Shown here: positions 9,534 through 18,206 of the stretch, in pieces | How the letters are laid out: each line of letters starts with the position of its first letter | Position numbering within the stretch: position 1 is the stretch's first letter | NCBI RefSeq assembly: GCF_015645095.1 | Contig: NZ_JADOTW010000002.1 | Span: 122,641 to 186,640, forward strand | Length of the DNA stretch: 64,000 nt | Source of the DNA: Halomonas sp. 328 | Lineage (GTDB): Bacteria > Pseudomonadota > Gammaproteobacteria > Pseudomonadales > Halomonadaceae | Direction of reading: 5' to 3' | Program-made: the position numbers and the translations under genes | Notes under the pieces: model-generated | Told to the model about the DNA's origin: nothing | What the model saw: only the letters and a program-made list of their open reading frames with translations | Database searches by the model: none

Positions 9534-11318
9534 ATGAATATGAAAGGAACTCGTCTATTTCCCCTGGCCGTGCTCGTCGCTGCTATTTCCATGGCTGGCT
9601 GCAGCGGGAGTTCGACCCTGACGCTGCCCTCGGGTGGTAGTGGTATTTCTGATGGGGGCGATAACGGCGGTGACAACGGCGGCGATAACGGCGGTGACAA
9701 CGGCGGCGACAACGGCGGTGACAACGGCGGCGATAACGGCGGCGATAACGGCGGCGATAACGGCGGTGACAACGGCGGCGATAACGGCGGTGATAACGGC
9801 GGCGACAACGGCGGCGACAACGGCGGCGACAACGGCGGCGACAACGGCGGCGACAACGGCGGCGACAACGGCGGTGACAACGGCGGCGACAACGGCGGCG
9901 ACAACGGCGGCGACAACGGCGGCGACAACGGCGGCGACAACGGCGGCGACAACGGCGGTGACAACGGCGGCGACAACGGCGGCGGCGACGATGGCGATCA
10001 GGCTGGCCTGACCGTGCTGGAAATGATGGTTCAGGACACCGCCGATGCCAGCGAAGGGGTCGGCGGTACCGTGACCGTGCTCGGCGAAGGGATCAGCCAG
10101 CAGGAATTGCCGTTGGTCGGTGCGGTGACCGATGGCACCGGGGAAGTCCTGGTGCACCTCGGTACCGGGGTGAATAGCCTGGCCAGCGGCTTGCGGGATG
10201 GGTTGGGCAGTTATGCCACCAATGACAATGCCCTGGGCACCACCCTGGGCGGCGTTACCGGTACCCTGGGCGATACCGGTCGGGCCGTGGGGGCCCTGGG
10301 GGATACCGTGACTGCGCTCAATACCCTGCCTGTCTTGATGCAAGTGGATGAAGCCACGGGGCTGGTGTCCACCCTCGGCAAGACGGTGGGGGACCTGGGG
10401 GGCACGGTCTCTGTCCTTGGTGACTCCCTGACGCTGACCCTCACCGATGAGAATGGTCACCTGGCCGGCCTGACTTCTGAGCTGACGGGAGTGGTGCGTC
10501 CGGTGCTGCTCTCCGTGGAGGGGACGACCCAGCAGCTTGGGGATGCCCTGGTGGTCGGTCCGGTGGCCAATGACCTGCTTAACGAAGTAGGCGGTGTCGT
10601 GGTCATGCTGGGCGATACCCTGGGCGGCAAGGATCCGCTGCTGGGGGGGCTCGGGGGGACCCTGGGTGGCGTAGGGCAGCTGGTGGCCGACACGGGTGGC
10701 CTGCTGACGACCGGGGAAGCGTCTGGGTTGCTGGATGGAGGCCTGCTTGGCGGTGACGGCGGCCTCTTGGGTGATGGGCTGCTGGGCGGTGAGGGTGGTC
10801 TGCTCGGTGGTGATGGTGGTCTGCTGGGCGGCGAAGGCGGTCTGCTCGGTGGCGATGGTGGTCTGCTGGGCGGAGTGACCGGTACCGTGGACGGCCTGAC
10901 CGGTGGCCTGCTGGGAGGCGATGGTGGTCTGCTCGGTAGCGATGGTGGTCTGCTGGGCGGAGTGACCGGTACCGTGGACGGCCTGACCGGTGGCCTGCTG
11001 GGCGGCGAAGGCGGTCTGCTCGGTGGCGATGGTGGTCTGCTGGGCGGAGTGACCGGCGCCGTGGATGGCCTGACCGGTGGCCTGCTGGGCGGCGAAGGCG
11101 GCCTGCTGGGTGGCGAAGGCGGCCTGCTCGGTAGCGATGGTGGTCTGCTGGGCGGAGTGACCGGCACCGTGGACGGCCTGACCGGTGGCCTGCTTGGCGG
11201 CAGCGAGGAAGGCGGTCTGCTCGGTGGCGGCGATGGTCTGCTCGGTGGCGTGCTCGGCACCGTGGATGGCCTGACCGGTGGCCTGCTGGGTGGTTCGACC
11301 AGCGGCAGCGACCAGTAA
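9534..11318 (+). CDS. Glycine-rich, collagen-like surface lipoprotein (paralogue 2)
   Basis: A 594-residue paralogue of the preceding lipoprotein with the same order: signal peptide with lipobox SMAGC (Cys23), low-complexity linker, conserved central region (QELPLVGAVTDGTGEVLVHL) and a long GGLLGG repeat tail (about residues 395-594). The linker is 27 tandem GGDN units. The ATG at 9534 is chosen because AAAGGAAAAG lies just upstream and Cys23 then matches paralogue 1; an upstream GTG at 9486 would bury the signal peptide. The acidic GGDN stalk could hold the tail away from the membrane and might bind divalent cations, which is inference. The TpsB gene follows 192 bases downstream. Confidence 0.8.
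   Translation: MNMKGTRLFPLAVLVAAISMAGCSGSSTLTLPSGGSGISDGGDNGGDNGGDNGGDNGGDNGGDNGGDNGGDNGGDNGGDNGGDNGGDNGGDNGGDNGGDNGGDNGGDNGGDNGGDNGGDNGGDNGGDNGGDNGGDNGGDNGGDNGGDNGGGDDGDQAGLTVLEMMVQDTADASEGVGGTVTVLGEGISQQELPLVGAVTDGTGEVLVHLGTGVNSLASGLRDGLGSYATNDNALGTTLGGVTGTLGDTGRAVGALGDTVTALNTLPVLMQVDEATGLVSTLGKTVGDLGGTVSVLGDSLTLTLTDENGHLAGLTSELTGVVRPVLLSVEGTTQQLGDALVVGPVANDLLNEVGGVVVMLGDTLGGKDPLLGGLGGTLGGVGQLVADTGGLLTTGEASGLLDGGLLGGDGGLLGDGLLGGEGGLLGGDGGLLGGEGGLLGGDGGLLGGVTGTVDGLTGGLLGGDGGLLGSDGGLLGGVTGTVDGLTGGLLGGEGGLLGGDGGLLGGVTGAVDGLTGGLLGGEGGLLGGEGGLLGSDGGLLGGVTGTVDGLTGGLLGGSEEGGLLGGGDGLLGGVLGTVDGLTGGLLGGSTSGSDQ
9654..9977 (+). repeat. 27 x 12-bp tandem repeat encoding (GGDN)27
   Basis: Uninterrupted in-frame 12-base units (GGCGGCGACAAC with only T/C wobble changes), from Gly at 9654 to Asn at 9977, counted directly as 27 copies. 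Slippage would change linker length in four-residue steps without shifting the frame. Confidence 0.95.
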
Positions 11319-11326
11319 GACGTCCT

Positions 11327-11359
11327 GGGCACCGGAGGGTGAATTGCCCGCCGGTGCCC
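11327..11359 (+). terminator. Weak hairpin after lipoprotein paralogue 2
   Basis: 9-bp inverted repeat (11327-11335 with 11351-11359) and no T-run. Partial read-through into the TpsB gene is possible. Confidence 0.4.
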
Positions 11360-11510
11360 ACGGGTCCTGAATTCAGGGTGAATGAATTAACGTTTCTTTA
11401 ATGCTTAGACTGGTGTGAGTCGCTATTCTTTGGTAGAGCTAACTTACAATCGAGACGAAGAATAATTATAGTAGGTGCCGAAGAGCGCCACTGGTCCAGG
11501 GAAAGGATAT

Positions 11511-13250
11511 ATGAACGCAATCAAGGGGCTAGCGCAACGAAGCGCTGCCAATTCAGCACGATCTCCGCTTCTCGCCCTCACGGCGGCCGGCCTGATGGGG
11601 CTGGCCTTCACGGCCCATGGCAGTGACTCCCCGTCACTGGTGGATGAAAACCAGCCGACTCAGGTGCCCGGCCTGGAGCAGATGCGCGACGCCGAGGCCC
11701 GGCGCAGCGCGACGCAGGTCTCCCTGCCGCAGGTGGCAGGGGCCATCAGTCGCGAGACCCAGGTGCCGGTGTCCCATCTCGACTTCCGTGGCGGCACCGT
11801 CTTCGAGCTCGACGATCTCGCCAGTGGCATGAGTCCCATGCTGGGCCAGCGCGTGTCGGTAGGCGAGCTGATCGATGCCGTCGAAGCGATCACACGGCGC
11901 TACCAGGAGGCGGGCTACCCGCTCTCTTATGCCTACCTGCCGGATAATAACTTTCGCAATGGCGTCGTCACCGTGGTGGTGGTCGAGGGCTATATCGCCC
12001 GAACCGAGATCGCCATCGACAAGGCCTCCGTGGCCAGCCGCGTGCAGCGCCTCGCCGAGCGCATCGTCGATGAACGCCCGCTGACCCGGGCTACCTTCGA
12101 GCGCTATACCGCCCTGATGGAGCGCATTCCCGGGGCGCAGCTGGCGATCAATGCGCCGGTGCCGCGCACGCCGAGTGGCGGTACTACCCTGCGGGTGGAG
12201 GAGCGCGGCATGCGGGCCCTGGATGGCGGCCTGTCACTGCAGGGCGGTGATGAAGATGACTTCCAGGTGCTGGCCAACCTCACGCTGCAATCCAATACCC
12301 GTTACGCCGAGCGCTTGTCGCTGGCGGCCCTGTTGCCCATCGATAGCGACGACGAGTTCTATGCCGCCGAGTACCAGCAGGAACTGGGCACCGATGGCCT
12401 GCGCCTGAGCCTGGCGGCCAGTCGCTTCGAGACCGAGGAGGCGACCGGCGTCAGCCTGCTGGGCAACCAGCAGGCCCGCGAGGAGAAGGTCACCGAGCGC
12501 TATCGTGTCGGGCTCGACTACCCCTTGCACCTGTCCCGTCAGTTCCAGTGGTTCCTGGGGGGGCAGGTGGACCACCACCACCAGCGGTCGCTGTTCATCG
12601 AGGAAGAACAGGCCCTGCTCGAGCGTCGCCTCAATTTCTCTGCCCTGGAGCTCAATACCCGTATCCAGCGGGCCAGTCAGGAGCGCCTCCTCGAGTGGCG
12701 CGGTGATCTTCGCCAGGGGGTCGACCTGGGCGGTAATCGCAATCGTCTGAGTAGCGCTGTCACCTCGGTCAATCAGCCGGAGGAGCTGCACTTTACCCGC
12801 CTGGGCAGCCAGGCCCGCTGGGTGGAGCAGTTGGCGCCTCGCTGGCGGCTGACCAGCCGGGTCGCCGGTTTCTGGTCCAATGATACCCTGCCATCGCCGG
12901 AGCAGGGCAACTATGGCGGCAACCGCTTCGGTCGCGGCTATGGTGATAGCCAGGCGGAAGGCGACTACGGCATCGCCGGCGAGATCGAGCTGCGTTATCT
13001 GCAGCCGGTGGCCGGCGACTGGATCGGCTCGGTGGAACCCTACCTGCTGGTGGATGGTGCTCGCACGCGCTTCAACGAGCGGGATACCGAGCATGAGATC
13101 GCCTCGGCGGTGGCGGGGGTCGAGCTGAGTCAGGGCAGCCTCTACCGCCTGGGCATCGAGTATGCCCAGCCCATCGGTGACCGGGACCTGGATACCGACA
13201 GCCGCGACGGTCGCATCAATGCCCGGATCAGCTGGAACCTGGGCGGCTAG
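11511..13250 (+). CDS. TpsB/ShlB/FhaC-type outer-membrane transporter
   Basis: A 579-residue Omp85-superfamily transporter of two-partner secretion. The ATG at 11511 follows GGGAAAGGA and begins a signal peptide ending near TAHGS. A POTRA_2-type region spans about residues 65-175 (QVPVSHLDFRGGTVFELDDL; AGYPLSYAYLPDN). A second POTRA-like stretch precedes a C-terminal 16-strand-type barrel ending INARISWNLGG. The L6 motif GRGYG (within NRFGRGYGDSQAEGDYG) matches the conserved RGY/F of this family. No classical TpsA with a TPS domain is nearby; the only plausible local partners are the two glycine-rich lipoproteins just upstream. Confidence 0.85.
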   Translation: MNAIKGLAQRSAANSARSPLLALTAAGLMGLAFTAHGSDSPSLVDENQPTQVPGLEQMRDAEARRSATQVSLPQVAGAISRETQVPVSHLDFRGGTVFELDDLASGMSPMLGQRVSVGELIDAVEAITRRYQEAGYPLSYAYLPDNNFRNGVVTVVVVEGYIARTEIAIDKASVASRVQRLAERIVDERPLTRATFERYTALMERIPGAQLAINAPVPRTPSGGTTLRVEERGMRALDGGLSLQGGDEDDFQVLANLTLQSNTRYAERLSLAALLPIDSDDEFYAAEYQQELGTDGLRLSLAASRFETEEATGVSLLGNQQAREEKVTERYRVGLDYPLHLSRQFQWFLGGQVDHHHQRSLFIEEEQALLERRLNFSALELNTRIQRASQERLLEWRGDLRQGVDLGGNRNRLSSAVTSVNQPEELHFTRLGSQARWVEQLAPRWRLTSRVAGFWSNDTLPSPEQGNYGGNRFGRGYGDSQAEGDYGIAGEIELRYLQPVAGDWIGSVEPYLLVDGARTRFNERDTEHEIASAVAGVELSQGSLYRLGIEYAQPIGDRDLDTDSRDGRINARISWNLGG

Positions 13251-13258
13251 TGAGGATG

Positions 13259-13280
13259 GCCCGGCGGTGCCTCGCCGGGC
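13259..13280 (+). terminator. Hairpin after the TpsB gene
   Basis: 8-bp inverted repeat GCCCGGCG/CGCCGGGC (13259-13266 with 13273-13280), nine bases after the stop, without a T-run. Confidence 0.5.
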
Positions 13281-13402
13281 TACGTTGACGCTTCGTTTCA
13301 CTTCGGCCTGGCGGAGCGTCGTGTAAAGCACCACCTTAGGGTGGCCGAGAAAGTAAAAGCCTCGATAACAAGGGGCATTGGTTAACGCAGGGAGTGATAA
13401 CC

Positions 13403-13618
13403 ATGAACAAGCTGATCGAGAAGAGCACCGAACTAACGCAACGCGGCGCCGTGGCCATGCGGCTTAATCGCCCGAAATTCCGTAAGCAGCGGGGGGCTAG
13501 CGCCATCGAGTATGTGGTGATTGCGGCAATGATTGTAATTGCTATTGTCGTTTTTATTGACCCGATTAGTACGGCGATCAGTGGAATTTTTACTGAGTTG
13601 AAAGAGGCTATCGAGTAA
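13403..13618 (+). CDS. flp: Flp-family type IVb pilin
   Basis: A 71-residue prepilin, the building block of Tad/Flp pili. A basic leader ends KQRG, followed by ASAIEYVVIAAMIVIAIVVF. That places the conserved Glu at +5 and Tyr at +6 of the mature pilin after cleavage at the Gly by a TadV/CpaA-type prepilin peptidase. The leader is longer than in most Flp proteins (about 34 residues). The ATG at 13403 is preferred over GTG 13394 because GGGAG precedes it. It is the first gene of the Tad cluster and is more AT-rich than its neighbours at its 3' end. Confidence 0.9.
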   Translation: MNKLIEKSTELTQRGAVAMRLNRPKFRKQRGASAIEYVVIAAMIVIAIVVFIDPISTAISGIFTELKEAIE

Positions 13619-13648
13619 TAAAAATAAATCCTTCGCAGGGAATTGCGT

Positions 13649-14626
13649 ATGTCCCCCAATCTGCTTAAGGGTATCGCCGCCGTGTTGGTGGCGATTGCCA
13701 TCGGCCTGGCCTTCGCCGGTTGGCAGCTGACCCGTGATCTCCCGCCGGCCATGGAGCCGGCCCCGGTGGTGGAGGCGCCTTCCCAGGAGGCGGTTACCCC
13801 CGGCTTTCCCGTCCTGACTGCCGCCAAGCGCCTCGAGATCGGTACCCGCCTCGAGGCGCGTCCCGAGGCGGGGGATCCGTTGCTGCGCCGTGTCGACTAC
13901 CCGGTGGCGGTGGCGGAGAGCTTCGCCGACCTCTCCGAGGTGGAGGGGCGGGTGCTGACCCGCCCCCTGGCCCCCGGCGATATCCTGCGTCCCGAGCACT
14001 TCACCCTCGGCGGGCTGTTGGCCGAGGCGGTGCCCCCCGGCAAGCGTGCCCTGGCGGTGAGCATCGATGAGGTGATCGGCGGCGGTGGCTTTATCGCCCC
14101 GGGGGATCGTGTCGATGTCTTCTACTATGCCCAGACCAACGATTCGGAGCGCGCCCAACTGGCGCGCCGGCTGTTCCGCGACGTGGAAGTGCTGAGCTTC
14201 GGTGCCGAACTGCGCGGCATGCCGGCCGATAATGACCGGGGGCCGCAGCGTAGCGGGCGTACCGCGGTACTGGCCCTGGACGAGGAGCAGGCCCCCCGGC
14301 TGCTGCTGGCGGAGACCACCGGTCGTCTGCGCCTGGCAGTGATCGGTGCCAGCGAACGGGCCGAGGGCCTGGCGTCCGGGGTCGACAATGGGCGCTTGCC
14401 CGAGGGGCTGCCCGGGCTGAGGCGTGCCTCCCTGGAAGCCGCGACCGAGACCGAGGCGTTGGGCCCCGTCGTGCTGTTCCGGGAGTTGACCCGGATCGAT
14501 GGCGAGGCCGAGCGTGAGCCCGCGGCGGCGCCGTCACGAGCGCCACGCTCCCGCACCAACGGCGGGCGCCAGGTGATCCAGCACGTGGGCGGCGAGACCC
14601 GGGTCGTGCAGGTGCCCGGGCACTGA
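13649..14626 (+). CDS. cpaB: Tad pilus assembly protein CpaB/RcpC
   Basis: A 325-residue inner-membrane-anchored periplasmic protein of the Tad machine. It has an N-terminal membrane anchor (GIAAVLVAIAIGLAFAGW) and then a SAF-like domain at about residues 60-125 (PVAVAESFADLSEVEGRVLT; PLAPGDIL). The conserved GKRALAVSIDEV and FIAPGDRVDVFYY segments of CpaB/RcpC follow. The ATG at 13649 is chosen over TTG 13643 because of the CAGGGAA site upstream. It links the pilin gene and the secretin, as in other tad loci, and probably helps the secretin assemble or gate. Confidence 0.9.
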   Translation: MSPNLLKGIAAVLVAIAIGLAFAGWQLTRDLPPAMEPAPVVEAPSQEAVTPGFPVLTAAKRLEIGTRLEARPEAGDPLLRRVDYPVAVAESFADLSEVEGRVLTRPLAPGDILRPEHFTLGGLLAEAVPPGKRALAVSIDEVIGGGGFIAPGDRVDVFYYAQTNDSERAQLARRLFRDVEVLSFGAELRGMPADNDRGPQRSGRTAVLALDEEQAPRLLLAETTGRLRLAVIGASERAEGLASGVDNGRLPEGLPGLRRASLEAATETEALGPVVLFRELTRIDGEAEREPAAAPSRAPRSRTNGGRQVIQHVGGETRVVQVPGH

Positions 14627-14678
14627 TCCATCCCGATGATTTTTTCGGCATCAATTCATGCCTATAGGATGTCAATGC

Positions 14679-16004
14679 ATGTCTAGTTCGACGGCATATG
14701 CTGCTTTCTCCCGCCTGATTTTCCTGCTCGCGACCCTGCTGGTCGCCCTGGTTGCCCAGGCGGATGTGACGCCTCCCAGTGACCGGATCGTCGGCCTGGT
14801 GGTGGGGGATCAGCAGCGGCTGCATCTGCCCCGGGTCGTGGCGCGCACCGCCATCGGCTCGGGACAGATCGCCAGCGCGCAACTGGCCAGCGACCGTGAG
14901 CTGTTGATCACTGGTCTGGCTACCGGCGCGACCTCGCTGAGGGTCTGGTTCGAGGGGGCCAACGAGCCGCGTCTCTATCGCCTCGAGGTCGCACCCAGTG
15001 CCGCCCTGGGGCTGGAGGGGGAGTATCAGCTCAGCCAGGCCTCCGGCGTGCCGCGGATGATCGGCGACACGGCGAGCCTGGATCGCCATGCCCAGGCCCG
15101 AGAGCGCTTCGAGGACCAGCCGCTGGTGGATGCCAGCCGCCAGGTGGGGCCCCTGCAGGTACAGGCCGATATCCGCGTGATCGAGGTCAACCGCCGTCGC
15201 CTGCAGTCCGCCGGCTTCTTCCTGGGACGCGATAACGGTGGCAATACCCAGTTCGCCATCGGCAATACCGGCAGCGCCACGGCCTTTATCAATGACGGCA
15301 GCCTGGTGGCGCCCATGACCGATGGCTTCTCCATTATCAGCGGCAATGCCAATCGCGGCATTCTCGGCGCCATCAGCGCACTCAACCGCAACGGCTTCGC
15401 CTATACCCTGGCCGAGCCCAGCCTGGTGACCCTCTCCGGACAGAGCGCCACCTTCCTGGCCGGCGGCGAGTTCCCCTTCCCGGCGCGTAGCCGCGATGGC
15501 GAGGTGATGGTGGAGTTCAAGGAGTTCGGGATTCGCCTGCAACTGACCCCCACGGTGCTCGACGAGAATCGCATCATGCTCAAGGTGGCCCCGGAGGTCA
15601 GCGAACTCGACTTTACCCGCAGCATCCAGTCCGGTGGGGTCCAGGTGCCGGCGCTCAACGTGCGTCGTACCGACACCACCATCCAGTTGGGCAATGGCGA
15701 GAGCTTTATCATCAGCGGCCTGGTCAGCAACAACACCCTGCAGAACGTCGACAAGATCCCCGGGCTCGGCGATATCCCGGTACTCGGCGCCTTCTTCCGC
15801 TCGACCCGCTTCGAGCGCGACGAGAAGGAACTGATCATGATCGTCACGCCGCACCTGGTGGCGCCGATGGCGGCGGGAACCACCTTCGAGGACCTGCCCG
15901 GCGATACCCTGCGCCGCTACGATCCCACCTTCCTCGAGCTGCTCTTCGATCCGCAGGATGCCCGGGAAATCGAGCGTCTCGGCGAGGTCGGCTTCTCACG
16001 CTAA
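14679..16004 (+). CDS. cpaC: Tad secretin CpaC/RcpA
   Basis: A 441-residue outer-membrane secretin that forms the pilus exit channel. After the signal peptide (cleavage near AQADV) comes a pilus N-terminal domain (about residues 35-110, IVGLVVGDQQRLHLPRVVAR), a BON/N1-like region, and the secretin core (about 240-420). The core carries the family signature VPALNVRRTDTTIQLGNGES and ELIMIVTPHLVAPM. The ATG at 14679 is preferred to 14658 because AGGA lies nine bases before it and the signal peptide then has normal length. Only 12 bases separate it from cpaF, so no cpaD or cpaE/tadZ lies between. Confidence 0.9.
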   Translation: MSSSTAYAAFSRLIFLLATLLVALVAQADVTPPSDRIVGLVVGDQQRLHLPRVVARTAIGSGQIASAQLASDRELLITGLATGATSLRVWFEGANEPRLYRLEVAPSAALGLEGEYQLSQASGVPRMIGDTASLDRHAQARERFEDQPLVDASRQVGPLQVQADIRVIEVNRRRLQSAGFFLGRDNGGNTQFAIGNTGSATAFINDGSLVAPMTDGFSIISGNANRGILGAISALNRNGFAYTLAEPSLVTLSGQSATFLAGGEFPFPARSRDGEVMVEFKEFGIRLQLTPTVLDENRIMLKVAPEVSELDFTRSIQSGGVQVPALNVRRTDTTIQLGNGESFIISGLVSNNTLQNVDKIPGLGDIPVLGAFFRSTRFERDEKELIMIVTPHLVAPMAAGTTFEDLPGDTLRRYDPTFLELLFDPQDAREIERLGEVGFSR

Positions 16005-16016
16005 CGGGGCTTCGAT

Positions 16017-17264
16017 ATGCCGATAAAGCAATTTCAGCGAGGTCGCGGTGAGGCGCAGCGCACCCTGGTGGATGCCAACGACCCCGCCCTCAAGAATGAT
16101 CTGCATCGGGCGGTGGTCGAGCGTCTCGAGGACGATAACGGCCTGCTGGACGACGAGCCCACGGTGATGCTGATGCGTGTCGAGGGCATGGTGCGCGAGT
16201 ACCTCGATGCCCGGCAGCTCAGGCTCTTGCCCCAGGCCCTGGAGCCCTTGACCCGGGAAGTGCTGCACGAGCTGACCGGCTTCGGTCCCCTGCAGCCGCT
16301 GCTCCGGGATGACGGCATCTCCGATATCCTGATCAATGGCCCAAGACGCATCTTCGTGGAACGGGATGGCATCCTGAGCCAGGTGCCGGAGCGCTTCCTC
16401 AATGATGCCCATGTGCTGCGCGTGGTGCGGCGCATGCTGGCGCCACTGGGGCGGCGCCTGGATGAGTCGAGCCCCATGGTCGATGCGCGCCTGCCGGATG
16501 GTTCCCGGGTCAACGTGATCATCCCGCCGCTGGCCCTCGATGGCCCCTGCGTCTCGATCCGCAAGTTCCGCCGCGAGGCGCTGACCGCCGAGGACCTGAT
16601 CGCCAGCGATGCCCTGACCGCCCCGCTGATGGCGATGCTGCAGCAGGCGGTGAGGGAGCGCCGCAATATCCTGATCAGCGGCGCCACCGGGTCCGGCAAG
16701 ACCACCCTGTTGAATATCCTCAGTCGCGAGATCCCCCATCACGAGCGGGTGGTGACCATCGAGGATGCCGCCGAACTGCAACTCGGCAACAGCCATGTGG
16801 TCCGCCTCGAGACACGGGCGCCCAACAGCGAGGGGGAGGGCGAGGTGACCGCCCGGCAGCTGGTCAAGAATGCTCTGCGCATGCGGCCCGACCGGGTCAT
16901 CCTCGGCGAGAGCCGGAGCGACGAGGCCCTGGATATGCTACAGGCCATGAACACCGGCCACCTGGGCTCGATGAGCACGGTGCATGCCAACTCGGCTCGG
17001 GATGCCCTGGTCCGCCTACAGATGATGGTGCGCCTGGCGGGCTTCGAGGGCACCGATGGCCTGGTCAACCAGATCATCGCCACGGCCCTGGACCTGGTGG
17101 TGCATATCACCCGGGACGCCAGCGGCCACCGCCATGTGGTGGAGGTACAGCAGATCCAGGGCCTCCAGGCGGGTCAGGTGGCCCTGAAGCGCCTCTACCA
17201 CCGGGATGACCGTGAGGTGGGCCTGGAGATCGACTGGTACAAGCGGATCGAGGAGCCGCTATGA
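16017..17264 (+). CDS. cpaF: Tad pilus ATPase CpaF/TadA
   Basis: A 415-residue hexameric secretion ATPase that powers pilin assembly and perhaps retraction. The N-terminal domain (about 40-150) is followed by the RecA-like core with Walker A GATGSGKT at 222-229 and Walker B RMRPDRVILGESRSDEALDM. It also has the conserved AMNTGHLGSMSTVHAN histidine-box region. The usual CpaF text after Walker B is GECRGGEAL; here it reads GESRSDEAL, a small departure. It overlaps tadB by four bases (ATGA), so the two are translationally coupled. Confidence 0.93.
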   Translation: MPIKQFQRGRGEAQRTLVDANDPALKNDLHRAVVERLEDDNGLLDDEPTVMLMRVEGMVREYLDARQLRLLPQALEPLTREVLHELTGFGPLQPLLRDDGISDILINGPRRIFVERDGILSQVPERFLNDAHVLRVVRRMLAPLGRRLDESSPMVDARLPDGSRVNVIIPPLALDGPCVSIRKFRREALTAEDLIASDALTAPLMAMLQQAVRERRNILISGATGSGKTTLLNILSREIPHHERVVTIEDAAELQLGNSHVVRLETRAPNSEGEGEVTARQLVKNALRMRPDRVILGESRSDEALDMLQAMNTGHLGSMSTVHANSARDALVRLQMMVRLAGFEGTDGLVNQIIATALDLVVHITRDASGHRHVVEVQQIQGLQAGQVALKRLYHRDDREVGLEIDWYKRIEEPL

Positions 17265-18142
17265 CTCCCTGGCAGTTGTGGGGGATCACCATGGCGCTGC
17301 TGCTGGCGGCCGCCTGGCTACTGTGGAAGAGCGCCGAACGTCAGAGCGACAAGACCCTGGGTAGCGAATCCTTGCCGAGCCGCCGGCGACGCCTGCCCCG
17401 CGATTCCCTCAAGGAAGTGGTGCTGGACCACCTGCTGGCATCGGGGGTTCATCTCGGTGATCGCGGCTTGATCCTACTGGGTGGCCTGCTGCTGTTGATC
17501 ATCGTCGGGGTCCTGCTGATGTTCGGCCATCGCCTCGGCGCGCTCCTGGTGCTGGGTGGACTGGTGGTGATCAACCTCGGGCTCGGCCTGCGGGCTCAGT
17601 ACCTGCGGCAGAAGATCCGCGACCAGTTGCCCAACTTCATGGAGCAGGTGGTGCGTGAAATCGGGGTCGGCGCCACCCTGGAAATCGCCTTCCGCCGCAA
17701 TGTGGAGCGCGTGCCCATGCCGCTGCGGGATGCCCTGAGCCGGATTGCCGTGCGTCGGGACCTGGGCATGGAGCTCCACGAAGGCCTGCAGCGCGAGTCA
17801 CAGCTGCTCAAGATCCACGAGTTCGACCTGCTGGCCACGGCGGTGGAGGTCAATCAGGTGCATGGGGGCAGCCTCAAGGAGATCCTCGGCAGCTTCGTCG
17901 AGTTGCTGCGGCAGCAGGAGCGGGGGCGTCGAGAGCTCAAGGCCCTGACCGGCGAGACCCGGGTCACGGCCGTCGTGCTGGCCGGGATGCCGGTGGCCCT
18001 GGCCGGCTTCATGCTGGCCAGCAATCCGGAGTTCCTGGCCCCCATGCTGGAGAGTCCCGGCGGCCAGATGGCCCTGTGGATCGCCCTGGGGCTGGAGCTG
18101 GGGGGCTGTTTCACCCTCTGGCGGATGTTGCGCTCCGTCTAG
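17261..18142 (+). CDS. tadB: Tad inner-membrane platform protein TadB
   Basis: A 293-residue integral membrane protein with a type II secretion F domain. It has an N-terminal helix (LWGITMALLLAAAWLLW), a helix pair near residues 68-105, the cytoplasmic T2SSF region (about 125-250: QVVREIGVGATLEIAFRRNV; HEFDLLATAVEVNQVHGGSL) and C-terminal helices. With TadC it forms the membrane base on which CpaF acts. Its start overlaps the cpaF stop. Confidence 0.9.
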   Translation: MTPWQLWGITMALLLAAAWLLWKSAERQSDKTLGSESLPSRRRRLPRDSLKEVVLDHLLASGVHLGDRGLILLGGLLLLIIVGVLLMFGHRLGALLVLGGLVVINLGLGLRAQYLRQKIRDQLPNFMEQVVREIGVGATLEIAFRRNVERVPMPLRDALSRIAVRRDLGMELHEGLQRESQLLKIHEFDLLATAVEVNQVHGGSLKEILGSFVELLRQQERGRRELKALTGETRVTAVVLAGMPVALAGFMLASNPEFLAPMLESPGGQMALWIALGLELGGCFTLWRMLRSV

Positions 18143-18206
18143 TCATTGATAGTAGTCATTGATAGAGCGTCGAGACAGGCGCCGTAATAAAAGCAGGGGT
18201 ACGCGG

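Noticed and set aside
9654..11300. Long open frames on the opposite strand and other frames of the glycine-rich lipoprotein genes (Ser/Pro-rich and Val/Ala-rich translations).
   Set aside because: They are produced by codon periodicity of the repeats; they lack ribosome-binding sites and conserved domains.
9444..11468. Shared 10-mer AGAATAATTA upstream of lipoprotein paralogue 2 (9444-9453) and the TpsB gene (11459-11468).
   Set aside because: Too short and AT-rich to call a regulatory site; its distance to the start codons differs and it is not found before paralogue 1.
18141..18165. Direct repeat TAGTCATTGA twice between tadB and tadC.
   Set aside because: Very short and without an associated gene or structure; no support for an attachment site.
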